Of a stretch of 64,000 nucleotides of DNA, positions 16,499-26,382 are shown piece after piece. This DNA comes from an uncultured Lachnospiraceae bacterium (GTDB lineage: Bacteria; Bacillota; Clostridia; Lachnospirales; Lachnospiraceae), in assembly GCA_947629865.1 (NCBI GenBank), contig CANRFJ010000002.1:149071-213070 (forward strand), read 5' to 3'. The notes under the pieces are model-generated. The model worked only from the letters and a program-made list of their open reading frames with translations. It had not been told where the DNA came from and made no database searches. The position numbers and the translations under genes are program-made. The first letter of the stretch is position 1. Each line of letters starts with the position of its first letter.

Positions 16499-18757
16499 AT
16501 GTTAGATAAGATAACCGGACAATTATATAAAAAGACAGTGGCGCAGTGCAGTGAAAAGGAACTGTATGCCTCGCTCATTCATCTGGTGCGAGAGCGGGCG
16601 GGGCGGCGTGAGTCCGGCGGAGGAAAGCGCAAACTGTATTATATCTCAGCGGAGTTTCTCATCGGCAGACTCCTCTCCAACAACTTAATCAACCTGGGGA
16701 TTTATGAGGAAATAAAAAACGAGTTGGAGCAGGCGGGAAAATCTCTGGCCGACTTGGAGGAGATGGAGCCGGAGCCCTCTCTTGGCAACGGCGGACTGGG
16801 GCGGCTGGCGGCCTGTTTCCTGGATTCTGTCGCCACGCTTGGACTGAGAGGAGACGGCATCGGGCTGAACTACCATATGGGCCTGTTCCGTCAGGTGCTT
16901 GAAGACCATAAACAGAGAGAACTCCCCGACCGCTGGATCGGGGAAGACGGGTGGGAGATCCGCCGTGATAACAGTTATACGGTCAACTTTGGGGACTTCT
17001 CTGTGCGCTCCACCCTGTATGACATCGAGGTGCTCGGCTATGAAAACCGAACCAACCGCCTGCACCTGTTCGATCTGGACTCCGTGGACGACCGCCTGGT
17101 AAAGAGAGGCATTTCCTTTGATAAAAGGCGGATACAGGAAAATCTCACCCTGTTTCTGTATCCGGACGACAGCGACGAGGAGGGGCGGCTGCTGCGGCTG
17201 TATCAGCAGTACTTTATGGTGAGCAACGCGGCCCAGTTTATTCTGGAGGAGGCGGTGGAGGCAGGCTGCACTCTGAAGGATCTGCAGGAGTATGTGATGA
17301 TCCAGATTAACGACACGCACCCCTCCCTGATTATACCGGAGCTCATACGGCTTCTGACGGAGCGCGGAATGAAAATGAAGGAGGCTGTCGCAGTGGTGAC
17401 AAAATGCTGCGCCTATACCAATCACACCATTTTGTCGGAGGCGCTGGAAAAGTGGCCGCTGTCCTACATTAAGGAGGTGGCTCCGGCGCTGGCGCCGGTT
17501 CTGGAGGAGTTAGATGCCAGGGTAAAGAAAAAATATCCCGATAGCGGGACGGCCATTATCGACATGGACAACCGGGTGCACATGGCTCATCTGGCGATCC
17601 ACTATTGCCGGAAGGTAAACGGTGTCGCCCGCCTTCACACGGAGATACTAAAGGAGGAAGAACTGAAAGATTTTTATCGGATTTATCCGGAGAAATTCAC
17701 AAGCAAAACAAACGGAATCACTTTCCGGCGCTGGCTTCTGCACTGCAACCGTCCCCTGGCAGACTGGATCAGGGGAAAGATCGGGGACAGGTTTATCAAG
17801 GATGCGATGGAGCTGAATAATCTTTTGTCCCTCGCGGGGGATATACAGGCGGGAGAGGAAGTCCGCGCCATCAAGAGGAGGAACAAGGAAGCGCTCGCGG
17901 AGTATCTGAAAAGGACGCAGAAACTGGAACTGGATCCGGATTCGGTCTTTGACATACAGGCAAAGAGGCTCCATGAGTACAAGCGCCAGCAGCTGAACGC
18001 CCTCTTTGCAATCCACAAATACCTGGAGATACGGTCGGGGAAGCGTCCGGACATACCAATCACAATGATTTTCGCAGCCAAAGCGGCGCCGGCCTATACC
18101 GTTGCCAGGGACATCATTCACCTGATTTTGTGTCTCCAGACATTGATTGAGAGAGATGCGGACGTCAGTCCCTGGCTGCGGGTGGTGATGGTGGAGAATT
18201 ACAATGTCACTGTGGCGGAGAAACTGATACCGGCCTGCGACATCTCCGAGCAGATTTCGCTGGCGTCCAGGGAGGCCAGCGGCACGGGGAATATGAAATT
18301 TATGCTGAACGGAGCAATCACTCTGGGAACGAGAGACGGCGCCAATGTGGAGATTGAAGAACTGGTGGGAGCGGATAACATTTACATTTTTGGGGAGGAC
18401 AGCGACACTGTGCTGGAGCGCTACAGGGAGAGATCCTATAGTCCCCTTCCCTATTACAAAAAGAATCCGCAGCTTAAGGAGGCGGTGGATTTTATCATCT
18501 CGCCCCGACTGCGTCAGATCGGCGACGCAACGGCCCTGAACCGGCTTTATCGGGAGCTGGTGTTCAAAGACTGGTTTATGACCTTTCCGGACTTTTCGGA
18601 TTATTTACAGACGAAGGAACGGGCCCTGCGGGATTATCAGGACTCTGCGGGCTGGGCCGAGAAAATGATTATAAATACGGCGAAGGCGGGATATTTCTCC
18701 GCCGACCGCACAGTTGCGGAGTACAACAGGGACATCTGGCATTTACAGGGCGGCTGA
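16499..18757 (+). CDS. glgP: glycogen/alpha-glucan phosphorylase
   Basis: A 752-aa pyridoxal-phosphate enzyme that releases glucose-1-phosphate from alpha-1,4-glucans using phosphate. Diagnostic segments are [42 protein letters not shown] and the PLP-lysine segment [14 protein letters not shown]. It is slightly shorter than the usual 800-840 aa, as in many Clostridia. GGAGG lies 6 nt before the ATG. The maltodextrin-type importer genes follow after 116 bp, consistent with intracellular breakdown of imported or stored alpha-glucans. Confidence 0.93.
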   Translation: MLDKITGQLYKKTVAQCSEKELYASLIHLVRERAGRRESGGGKRKLYYISAEFLIGRLLSNNLINLGIYEEIKNELEQAGKSLADLEEMEPEPSLGNGGLGRLAACFLDSVATLGLRGDGIGLNYHMGLFRQVLEDHKQRELPDRWIGEDGWEIRRDNSYTVNFGDFSVRSTLYDIEVLGYENRTNRLHLFDLDSVDDRLVKRGISFDKRRIQENLTLFLYPDDSDEEGRLLRLYQQYFMVSNAAQFILEEAVEAGCTLKDLQEYVMIQINDTHPSLIIPELIRLLTERGMKMKEAVAVVTKCCAYTNHTILSEALEKWPLSYIKEVAPALAPVLEELDARVKKKYPDSGTAIIDMDNRVHMAHLAIHYCRKVNGVARLHTEILKEEELKDFYRIYPEKFTSKTNGITFRRWLLHCNRPLADWIRGKIGDRFIKDAMELNNLLSLAGDIQAGEEVRAIKRRNKEALAEYLKRTQKLELDPDSVFDIQAKRLHEYKRQQLNALFAIHKYLEIRSGKRPDIPITMIFAAKAAPAYTVARDIIHLILCLQTLIERDADVSPWLRVVMVENYNVTVAEKLIPACDISEQISLASREASGTGNMKFMLNGAITLGTRDGANVEIEELVGADNIYIFGEDSDTVLERYRERSYSPLPYYKKNPQLKEAVDFIISPRLRQIGDATALNRLYRELVFKDWFMTFPDFSDYLQTKERALRDYQDSAGWAEKMIINTAKAGYFSADRTVAEYNRDIWHLQGG

Positions 18758-18873
18758 AGGGAGCGTCCGGTTCTTTTGCGGGCGGATAATCCGGAATCCG
18801 CGTATAATATCCTTTTAATTTAAGAAAACTAACCACAGGAATCAAATATTTGAATAAAAATGGAGGCGAAAGT

Positions 18874-20163
18874 ATGAGAGGAAAGAGAATTTTATCCATG
18901 GCGCTCGCACTGCTCCTGCTGACGGGAACGCTGACAGGCTGCGGCGGCGGGCAGACCGCGGAGCAGGGTGGCGACAGCGGAGGAGACGGACAGAGCGTGA
19001 GGAAGGTGCGTCTGGTTGTCTGGGGCCCCCAGGAGGATCAGGTGAAAAGCGACGAGTACAGCGGGGGCATTTTGAAAGAAATGTGCGACAGGTTCAACGA
19101 GGCGCACCCGGAGTGGGATATCACATTTGAATACGGAGTCTGCTCCGAGGGAGACGCAAAAGACGTGGTGACAAAGGACGTCACGGCCGCGGCGGACGTC
19201 TATATGTATGCCAACGACCAGATTCCGATTCTTACAAAGGCCGGCGCGCTCGCCAGGCTGGGCGGCGCTGTGGCAGAGGCGGTTCAGGCGGATAACGACC
19301 AGACGATGGTTGACTCCGTGACTTATGAGGGAGGCATATACGGCGTCCCCTTCACGTCCAATACATGGTTTATGTATTATGACAAAAGCAAATTTGACGG
19401 GGAGGAGATTAAGAGCCTCAATGTGATGATGGATAAGGATCTGGGAAAAAATGTCGTAAATTTTGCTTTCCCGTTAGACAACAGCTGGTACATTCCGGCC
19501 TTTTACTATGCGGCGGGCGGCGAGCTGTTTGGGAAAGACGGGAGCGATGCGGAGGCGGGCTGTACCTTCGACAGCGACAGAGGAATCGCTATGACAAAAT
19601 TTCTGGCGGCTCTGGCGAAGAACAAGCGATTTTCAAATGAAAAGGAGGGCAGCAGCATCGCCCGCTTTAAGAGAGGGACGCTGGGGGCATACTGCAGCGG
19701 CTCCTGGGACGCGGCCGCCATCCGGGAAGCGCTTGGGGAAAATTTTGGCGTGGCAGTCCTGCCCAGGGTGACGGTGGACGGCAGCGAGGGACAGATGCGC
19801 TCTTTTGCTGGCAGCAAGGCGATCGGAGTCAATCCGATGTGCGAGAATCCGGACGTGGCGGTAGCGCTGGCAGCCTACCTGGGCAACAGGGATTGTCAGG
19901 AGATGCGCTTTAGCGTCCGCGATATAATCCCCACCAACAAAGAACTGCTGGCGGGCGACGAGGTAAAGAAAGACGAAGTAGCCATGGTACAGGCGGCAGA
20001 GATAAACAGCGCCAGTGTGGTGCAACCGGTAAATCCGGCCATGGACAATTACTGGACACCGGCGGAGACCATGGGGCGTGAACTGGTGCAGGGAGATGTG
20101 ACAGAGGCCAATGCCGGAGACAAGACAAAAGCGATGGTGAAGGGGATCACCACCCGGAAATGA
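18874..20163 (+). CDS. malE: maltose/maltodextrin-type ABC substrate-binding lipoprotein
   Basis: A 429-aa extracellular solute-binding lipoprotein of the family-1 sugar-binding group. The signal peptide ends in a lipobox (LTGTLTGC), so the mature Cys is lipid-anchored. The fold shows VRLVVWGPQEDQ, YGVPFTSNTWFMYYDKSKF and AVLPRV segments. GGAGG lies 7 nt before the ATG at 18874. The intergenic stretch has a TATAAT sequence near 18815 next to a GCGGAT/ATCCGC inverted repeat that could be an operator. The two permease genes follow directly. The sugar is inferred as maltodextrin from the neighbouring phosphorylase and the MalF/G-like permeases. Confidence 0.85.
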   Translation: MRGKRILSMALALLLLTGTLTGCGGGQTAEQGGDSGGDGQSVRKVRLVVWGPQEDQVKSDEYSGGILKEMCDRFNEAHPEWDITFEYGVCSEGDAKDVVTKDVTAAADVYMYANDQIPILTKAGALARLGGAVAEAVQADNDQTMVDSVTYEGGIYGVPFTSNTWFMYYDKSKFDGEEIKSLNVMMDKDLGKNVVNFAFPLDNSWYIPAFYYAAGGELFGKDGSDAEAGCTFDSDRGIAMTKFLAALAKNKRFSNEKEGSSIARFKRGTLGAYCSGSWDAAAIREALGENFGVAVLPRVTVDGSEGQMRSFAGSKAIGVNPMCENPDVAVALAAYLGNRDCQEMRFSVRDIIPTNKELLAGDEVKKDEVAMVQAAEINSASVVQPVNPAMDNYWTPAETMGRELVQGDVTEANAGDKTKAMVKGITTRK

Positions 20164-20171
20164 GGTGAAGT

Positions 20172-21533
20172 ATGGACGATCAGAATGAAATTACCATACG
20201 GCGGGCTATCGGGCGCGGCGATGCGATGACGAAACTCTCCATGCTGGTATCCGGCGCCGGTAATATAGCGAAGGGCCAGGTGGTAAAGGGAATACTGTTT
20301 TTTGCGCTGGAGGTACTCTTTGTCCTGTATATGGCGCTGTATGGTATTCGCGCCCTGGCGGGCCTGGCGACTCTGGGAACCCGAACACAGCAGGAGATCT
20401 TCAATGAGACAACGCAGATATACGAGTACACCGCCGGAGACAACTCCATGCTGTTTCTGCTCTACGGCATCATTGCCGTGTTTGCCATTGTCGCCTTTGT
20501 GTTCGTGTGGAGAGCGGCGGTGAAGTCCGCCTATCTGGCACAGGTGCGACTGGAGAAGCGGCAGCATCTGAATACGTTCAGGGAAGATGTGGCGGAGCTG
20601 TTTGACGGGAAAATCCACCAGATGCTTTTGTTCATTCCCGGCCTCTGCGTCATAGCCTTTACGATACTCCCCCTTGTATTCATGATTAGTATGGCGTTTA
20701 CCAACTACGACAGAAACCATCAGCCGCCGGGGCAGCTGTTTCAGTGGGTGGGACTTCGGAACTTCTTTCAGCTGTTCAGTTCGGAGAGCGGACTGGGAAC
20801 GGCCTTCTGGCATGTGTTGGGCTGGACTCTCACATGGGCTGTCTTCGCCACATTCCTCAATTATCTGTTTGGCATGATACTGGCAATGGTGATTAACAGG
20901 AAGGAGACAAGGGGAAAAGCCTTCTGGCGCTTTATCTTTATCCTCTCCATCGCCGTGCCGCAGTTTGTGGCGCTGTTGGTAATGCGGACGATGCTCCAGC
21001 CGGACGGGCCGGTCAATATGCTGTTGAAAAACTGGGGGCTTACCTCTGCCTCGCTCCCCTTCTGGACAAATACAGCCTGGGCCAGAGTGAGTATTATTGT
21101 GATTAACCTGTGGATTGGTATTCCCTTTACAATGCTACAGACCACCGGCGTGTTACAGAATATACCGGCAGAGCTGTACGAGTCTGCCAGGATAGACGGT
21201 GCCAACGCCGTAAAAATCTTTTTCCGGATTACCCTGCCCTATATGCTGTTTGTGACTGCTCCCTATCTGATTACACAGTTTATCGGCAACATAAATAACT
21301 TTAACATCATCTATCTGCTGACGGAGGGCGCTCCGGCGGCGATGAGCTACCACAACGGGACAGCGGGCCGGACGGATCTTCTGGTGACATGGCTCTATAA
21401 GCTCACCATTGATTACAAGGATTTCAATTACGGAGCGGTCATTGGCATTGTCGTATTTATCCTGTCTGCGGTCTTTGCGCTCACCGCATACCGCAGAACC
21501 GGAGCCTATAACAATGAGGAGGGATTTCAGTAA
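20172..21533 (+). CDS. malF: MalF-type sugar ABC transporter permease
   Basis: A 453-aa inner-membrane permease with an extra N-terminal region, two early helices and an extracytoplasmic loop, followed by the six-helix permease core. The EAA-type loop that contacts the ATPase is ESARIDGANAVKIFFRITLP. It begins 8 bp after the binding-protein gene and overlaps the next permease by 1 bp, so the three genes are one operon. No ATPase gene is nearby, so it probably uses a shared MsmX-type ATPase encoded elsewhere. Confidence 0.88.
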   Translation: MDDQNEITIRRAIGRGDAMTKLSMLVSGAGNIAKGQVVKGILFFALEVLFVLYMALYGIRALAGLATLGTRTQQEIFNETTQIYEYTAGDNSMLFLLYGIIAVFAIVAFVFVWRAAVKSAYLAQVRLEKRQHLNTFREDVAELFDGKIHQMLLFIPGLCVIAFTILPLVFMISMAFTNYDRNHQPPGQLFQWVGLRNFFQLFSSESGLGTAFWHVLGWTLTWAVFATFLNYLFGMILAMVINRKETRGKAFWRFIFILSIAVPQFVALLVMRTMLQPDGPVNMLLKNWGLTSASLPFWTNTAWARVSIIVINLWIGIPFTMLQTTGVLQNIPAELYESARIDGANAVKIFFRITLPYMLFVTAPYLITQFIGNINNFNIIYLLTEGAPAAMSYHNGTAGRTDLLVTWLYKLTIDYKDFNYGAVIGIVVFILSAVFALTAYRRTGAYNNEEGFQ

Positions 21534-22381
21534 TGAGGGCAAAAAAAGTAAAAAATACGCTGATACACATTTTTCTCGCCGTGCTGGCGCTGGTCTGGAT
21601 TTTTCCCATCGTCTGGATCATTCTGACGTCCTTCCGCGCCGCGTCAGGCGCTTATTCGGACACATTCATTCCGGAGGAGTTTACGATACGGAATTTTGTC
21701 CGCCTCTTTACAGAGACCGGAGTGTTTAATTTTGGGCGGTGGTTCGTGAACACTTTTGTGATTGCAGTATTTACCTGCATATTGGCTACATTTTATCTGG
21801 TCTCCATTGCCTATGTCATGTCGCGGCTGCGCTTCCGGAGCCGGAAGCCCCTTCTGAACATGGCGCTCATTCTGGGAATGTTTCCCAGCTTCATGTCCAT
21901 GATTGCCGTCTACTATATACTAAAGGGCGTGGGCCTCACGGAGGGAGCCTGGAAGATGGTGGCGCTGATCCTTGTGTACTCCGGCGGATCCGGAATATTG
22001 CAGTTTTATGTGGCAAAGGGATTTTTTGACACCATTCCCAGGGCGCTGGACGAGGCGGCCATGGTGGACGGCGCCACCCGTTGGCGCGTGTTTTCACGGA
22101 TTATCATGCCGCTGTCCCGCCCCATTGTGGTATATACGATTCTGACGTCCTTTATCGCGCCGTGGATCGACTTTATCCTGGCGAGGGTAATTATCGGGAC
22201 GGACGCCAAATATTACACCGTGGCGCTTGGCCTGTGGAATATGCTGGAGAAGGAGAATATCAATCAGTGGTATACCCGATTTGCGGCCGGAGCCGTCTGC
22301 GTATCCATTCCCATCGCCATTCTGTTTCTCATTATGCAGAGATATTATTCCGACGGATTGTCCGGAGCGGTCAAAGGTTAG
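21533..22381 (+). CDS. malG: MalG-type sugar ABC transporter permease
   Basis: A 282-aa permease with six predicted membrane helices, the partner of the preceding MalF-like subunit. The ATPase-contact loop is DEAAMVDGATRWRVFSRIIMP. Length matches MalG proteins (about 280 aa). It overlaps the malF stop by one base (TAATGA). A GC-rich inverted repeat (GGGAGCG with CGCTCCC) follows the stop but lacks a T tract, so it is a weak terminator candidate. Confidence 0.88.
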   Translation: MRAKKVKNTLIHIFLAVLALVWIFPIVWIILTSFRAASGAYSDTFIPEEFTIRNFVRLFTETGVFNFGRWFVNTFVIAVFTCILATFYLVSIAYVMSRLRFRSRKPLLNMALILGMFPSFMSMIAVYYILKGVGLTEGAWKMVALILVYSGGSGILQFYVAKGFFDTIPRALDEAAMVDGATRWRVFSRIIMPLSRPIVVYTILTSFIAPWIDFILARVIIGTDAKYYTVALGLWNMLEKENINQWYTRFAAGAVCVSIPIAILFLIMQRYYSDGLSGAVKG

Positions 22382-22557
22382 AGGGAGCGGCGGGCGCACG
22401 GGCGCGGAGGCGCTCCCGCCGGAAAATCATTGCAGATGCCCCATTTGTGACAAGAAATTTTCATTTTTCCGACAAAAGTAACTGCTACAGTAATAAAAGA
22501 ATCTCGAAAAAAAGAGATGCGGATAAGTGAAAAGGTAGTAGAAAGTGAGGTATTGCG

Positions 22558-23970
22558 ATGAGAAAACAGAGAAAAGAACATGGAAAAAGAGGAATAGCGC
22601 TGTGTCTGGCGTTTGCCTTGTCCGCAGCCGTCCTGGCAGAGGGAGCCGGCAATGGGGCTGCGGCCGCGACGGAGACTGCCACAGGAGGAGCCGTCACAGG
22701 GGGCGCTGTGAGCGGCGGAGCAGTGGAGACGGCAACGCCCACGCCGACGATCGACGTGTCGGCTTATAAACCGGCGACGCCCGCGGCCAGCGTGCGGGGA
22801 GGCTCCAAGCGCGTGCGCGTTACATGGGGCAAGATAAGCGGCGCCGACGGATACTATATTTATTCCAGGGAATCCTCCGCGGCGGCTTATACAAAGGTTG
22901 CCACAATTACCAGCGGAAGCACTACAGAGTATGTGAAAAAATCGCTGGCTCAGAACACGACCTATTATTTCCGCCTGTCGGCGTACAAAAAAGTGGGCGA
23001 CCAGACGGTGGAGAGCGATCTGTCAACGGCGGTGTCCGCCAAGACGGCCGCCGTGGATAAGACTTCCAAGGTGGCAAAGAAATATAAGGGTAAATCCCTG
23101 TTCGTCAAATCACCGGCTTATAAGACTTATAAGAAGATGAAAAGCAAGATGAATTACAGCAAGAGTTTTCCGATTCCGGGCTTGAAGAACACGAATGTGG
23201 CCGGATTTGGCTGTACGTCGATGATACCTCAGGCAATCTGCCATGCGGGAAGCTATCTGTTAATCTCCGCCTATGACAACAAGGGCGTGGACTACTCGGT
23301 GGTATATGTGGTGAGCAAATCCTCAAAATCCTATATCACGACCATCGTTCTGCCGAGTAAGGCGAAGGTGGGCGGAATGGCCTACGACGGAAGCAATATC
23401 TGGATTTCCAAGGGAAGCTCCGTGGCATGTTTCCCGTACTCGGTTGTCACTGATGCGGTCAATGCAGGAACTGCCTACAAGGAGCTGGCGGCGTATACGA
23501 GTGTGTGCAAGGTAAATACCACCGCAGCATATATGGGATATTACAACGATACCCTCTGGGTAGGCGCTTTCAGCCAGAGCAAGTCGGATATGTATGGATA
23601 TCACATTGCCAATAAGGAGACGGCGCCGACGCTCAGTCAGGCCTATACAATGCAGACGCCTTCCAAAACACAGGGGATCACCTTTGGCACGGACGGCACA
23701 CTGATTTTGACGAGGAGTTACCGCACGAAGAAGGCAAAGAGCGGATATATTTCGCAGATTCGCACCTATAAGCCGGGCTATGCCAATGCGTCCACGGGCG
23801 GCAAGGTGCTGAAGAACAGCGCGCTGGCAGTGACAAAGATGCCGCCGAAAGTGGAGGGGGTTGCCGTCTACGGAACGTATACCTACGCCCTGTTTTCCTC
23901 CAGCTGCTACAGCAGCTGCAAGTATCCGGTGGATCGCGTCATAGCGTTAAAGACGAACAAGCTGATCTAG
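22558..23970 (+). CDS. secreted Fn3 protein with propeller-like domain
   Basis: A 470-aa exported protein. The signal peptide covers about residues 12-36. A low-complexity linker of repeated GGAV units (TGGAVTGGAVSGGAV) and Thr/Pro follows, then one Fn3 domain (VRVTWGKISGADGYYIYSRE). After a lysine-rich spacer there is a 250-residue region with repeated strand pairs (GMAYDGSNIWISKG, YYNDTLWVGAF, GITFGTDGTLILT) that looks like a beta-propeller. No catalytic motif or anchor is evident. The stop codon overlaps that of the convergent kinase-like gene. Confidence 0.7.
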   Translation: MRKQRKEHGKRGIALCLAFALSAAVLAEGAGNGAAAATETATGGAVTGGAVSGGAVETATPTPTIDVSAYKPATPAASVRGGSKRVRVTWGKISGADGYYIYSRESSAAAYTKVATITSGSTTEYVKKSLAQNTTYYFRLSAYKKVGDQTVESDLSTAVSAKTAAVDKTSKVAKKYKGKSLFVKSPAYKTYKKMKSKMNYSKSFPIPGLKNTNVAGFGCTSMIPQAICHAGSYLLISAYDNKGVDYSVVYVVSKSSKSYITTIVLPSKAKVGGMAYDGSNIWISKGSSVACFPYSVVTDAVNAGTAYKELAAYTSVCKVNTTAAYMGYYNDTLWVGAFSQSKSDMYGYHIANKETAPTLSQAYTMQTPSKTQGITFGTDGTLILTRSYRTKKAKSGYISQIRTYKPGYANASTGGKVLKNSALAVTKMPPKVEGVAVYGTYTYALFSSSCYSSCKYPVDRVIALKTNKLI

Positions 23971-24968
23971 GTCAGGGGAACAATAAGGAAAGAGACAGCC
24001 AGGGAAAGAACAATATAAACGCCCGCCAGGATCAGAACCGGAACTGCCTTGCGCGCGGTGCTCAGGGAAACGCCATGTTCTTTCAAAAAGGCATGGCGCC
24101 TGGCGGCGAAACACACACAGTGAATGAAAAAAATAACGGCGAACAGACACGCGGTTGACAGGTTGTTTTTGGCAGAGAAGAAAGAGAGCAGTATCCATTC
24201 AAACGCCATGATTGTGCCCTGGAATGGTATCGTCAGGGAATAGGGTATTCCGGCGGCCTCAAGTGAGACATTCGCCTGGCTGATGGTTTTGGCATGTTCT
24301 ACGTCTTCCTGCAGCTCCTGCATCGAATTATATTGTTTTTCCGGGTTTTTCTCCATGCACCTGCTGATGATGGTCTCGAACCGTCCGCGGTAGGTGCATT
24401 TTCTGTTCTTCGGCGGTTTGCCGGTAAGCATCTCGTGAAAAATCCGTCCGAGGAGATCCAGCATATGATGGAGGGGACGCTGTCTTTTCAGTGTGCCCGG
24501 CACAAAGTCCAGCAGCCTGACGGCGCCGGATTTCGTGATAAAAATATTGCTTGGCTTCAGATTGTAGTGAATGATGGGGGGCTGTACCTGCAGCAGAATG
24601 TCGATGGCTTCGCATAGTTTTTCCATAATGCGGCAGGCCTCGTCCTCGGTAAAGGCGACGCCCCGAATCCGGTTCTGTTCCATTCGCTCGGCCAGCGTCT
24701 GGCCCTCCAGAAATTCCTCCACCACCAGAGTGCTCTCGTCAAAGTATTTGACGTTGTATATGTGGGGCCACTCGCTGTAATCCAGCTGCTGGAGCCTGCT
24801 GTAGAGCGCCTTTATATTCTGTCTGCGGTACATCTTCAGGATACCGTCGGGAGTTCCTTTTTCGGCCATGCACCTGACCTTGTAAACAATACAGTGTTCG
24901 TTGCTTGAAATGGGCTGTCCCACAGGGACATACTGCTTTGTCACAAACAATTCTTTCTCAGAAGCCAT
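23967..24968 (-). CDS. membrane-anchored protein-kinase-like protein, probable pseudokinase
   Basis: A 333-aa protein with a eukaryotic-like Ser/Thr kinase fold at residues about 10-235 and three or four membrane helices near the C-terminus. The ATP-lysine equivalent is K45 (GILKMY). The catalytic loop reads HYNLKPSN instead of HRDLKPEN, so the catalytic Asp is replaced by Asn136, and the metal-binding DFG reads DFV (Asp154 kept, Gly lost). The glycine-rich loop is also weak. These changes argue for loss of phosphotransfer and a regulatory or scaffolding role at the membrane. There is no PASTA domain, unlike PrkC, and no phosphatase gene nearby. Confidence 0.75.
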   Translation of the reverse strand: MASEKELFVTKQYVPVGQPISSNEHCIVYKVRCMAEKGTPDGILKMYRRQNIKALYSRLQQLDYSEWPHIYNVKYFDESTLVVEEFLEGQTLAERMEQNRIRGVAFTEDEACRIMEKLCEAIDILLQVQPPIIHYNLKPSNIFITKSGAVRLLDFVPGTLKRQRPLHHMLDLLGRIFHEMLTGKPPKNRKCTYRGRFETIISRCMEKNPEKQYNSMQELQEDVEHAKTISQANVSLEAAGIPYSLTIPFQGTIMAFEWILLSFFSAKNNLSTACLFAVIFFIHCVCFAARRHAFLKEHGVSLSTARKAVPVLILAGVYIVLSLAVSFLIVPLT

Positions 24969-25033
24969 AGGCCGCCGCCCTCCTCTCTGTAGATGATTCC
25001 ATTATACAACGGCGCGGGACGCTTTTCAACCAC

Positions 25034-25079
25034 GCCTTTTTCTGCTATACTAAAGAGCCTTTTTCTGTTATACTAAAAG
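25034..25079 (+). repeat. tandem duplication carrying two -10-like elements
   Basis: Two 23-bp units lie head to tail, differing at three positions. Each contains TATACT preceded by TTTTTCTG. They end 25 bp before the FliB-like gene start. They may give two start sites or alter promoter strength. Confidence 0.6.
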
Positions 25080-25104
25080 GAGTGGGAGAGGATTGGAGGA
25101 GCCT

Positions 25105-26295
25105 ATGATTTTACGCTATCCGGCATATTATGAAAAATTTCACTGCATCGCAGGGGAGTGCGAGGACACCTGCTGTGCGGGTTGGGAAATTGATATTGAT
25201 GACGAGAGTTACCGCTTCTACCAGAGCGTTCAGGGGGATTTTGGAAGGCGTCTGCGGGAGAGCATACGGGAATACGAATCGGGTGAGGAGGGGGCCTACG
25301 AGAGCCACGGCTTTATCCTGGGAGAGGACAGAAGATGTCCTTTTCTGAACGGGGAGAACCTGTGCGATCTGTATCGGGAGCTGGGAGAGGAGTCGCTGTG
25401 CAATGTCTGTACGGACACGCCCCGAAACTACTTTGAATACGGCGGGGCCAGGGAGATTGCCGTGAGCGCCAGCTGTCCGGAGGCAGGGAGGCTGATTTAC
25501 CGGAGCAGAGACAAAATCGTATTCGTAGAAAAAGAGATAGAGGGAGAACTGGACTTTGAGGAGAGCAGGGGTGAGATACTTCTCGCCCAGTCAGTCTGCC
25601 GGGCGAGAAACGAGGCCGTCCGGATTCTGCAGGAGCGGCGTATGCCGCTCTGTGACCGGATTTCCGCTTTTTTGCACTACGCGGAGTCAGTGCAGTCCTG
25701 TCTGAATAGAAATGAGCCGGAGGCGATTGACGGGATCGTCTTGCCCGACTGCGGGTGCGACCAGATGGGTGCGCCGGACAGAGAGGGGGAACCGGCGGAT
25801 CACGGGCTCCTTCTCGGCCGCCTGATGACATTTACCTCCATGGAGAGCATACGGGGGGACTGGGAGGAGATGCTGGAACTTATGGAAAAGTATTTTGTGA
25901 GTCCGGAGAACGGGGGCGAAAGGTACCGGGAGGCGCAGAGGAGATGGCTGGCCTTTCTGAAGGAGGAGGACAGGGAGTACGAGTATGAGCATCTGCTCGT
26001 GTACTATGCCTTTATGTGCCTGCCCCGCTGTGTGGACGACTATGATTTTCTCCGCCAGGCGAAATTTGTTGTGGTGAGTTTCCTGATGATCCGCGATATG
26101 GACTCGGTCTGGTTCGCCGAAAAGGGCCGTTATGAGGTGGAGGATCGGGAGCGCATGGCCCGGATATATGCCAGAGAGGTGGAACATTCCCAGGACAATC
26201 TGAATATTCTGACGGAGGACATATTGTTTGAGGAGGCCTACACCGTGGAGAATCTGTGCCGGAGCGCAGGGGCGGCGAAGCGGGGCTCCGAGTGA
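25105..26295 (+). CDS. FliB-like protein (flagellin lysine N-methylase family)
   Basis: A 396-aa protein whose N-terminus matches the FliB family: RYPAYYEKFHCIAGECEDTCCAGWEIDID, followed by CPFLNGENLCDLY and SLCNVCTDTPR. The conserved cysteines suggest a metal or iron-sulfur centre. The founding member methylates lysines on flagellin, but many Clostridia without flagella carry homologues, and no flagellar gene lies in this window, so the substrate here is unknown. GGAGGAG is 4 nt before the ATG at 25105; the track start (TTG) lies inside that site. Confidence 0.75.
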   Translation: MILRYPAYYEKFHCIAGECEDTCCAGWEIDIDDESYRFYQSVQGDFGRRLRESIREYESGEEGAYESHGFILGEDRRCPFLNGENLCDLYRELGEESLCNVCTDTPRNYFEYGGAREIAVSASCPEAGRLIYRSRDKIVFVEKEIEGELDFEESRGEILLAQSVCRARNEAVRILQERRMPLCDRISAFLHYAESVQSCLNRNEPEAIDGIVLPDCGCDQMGAPDREGEPADHGLLLGRLMTFTSMESIRGDWEEMLELMEKYFVSPENGGERYREAQRRWLAFLKEEDREYEYEHLLVYYAFMCLPRCVDDYDFLRQAKFVVVSFLMIRDMDSVWFAEKGRYEVEDRERMARIYAREVEHSQDNLNILTEDILFEEAYTVENLCRSAGAAKRGSE

Positions 26296-26314
26296 CGGGG
26301 TGCGGCAGAGGAGA

Positions 26315-26350
26315 GAAAAAACGGGCGTCACGTTAAACGTGACGCCCGTT
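26315..26350 (-). terminator. terminator of rny
   Basis: A near-perfect 14-bp stem (ACGGGCGTCACGTT with its complement) is followed, reading on the minus strand, by six T residues. It closes the RNase Y gene and may also stop the convergent FliB-like transcript. Confidence 0.85.
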
Positions 26351-26382
26351 TGAATACTCATGACAAATATATGTTTCCTACG

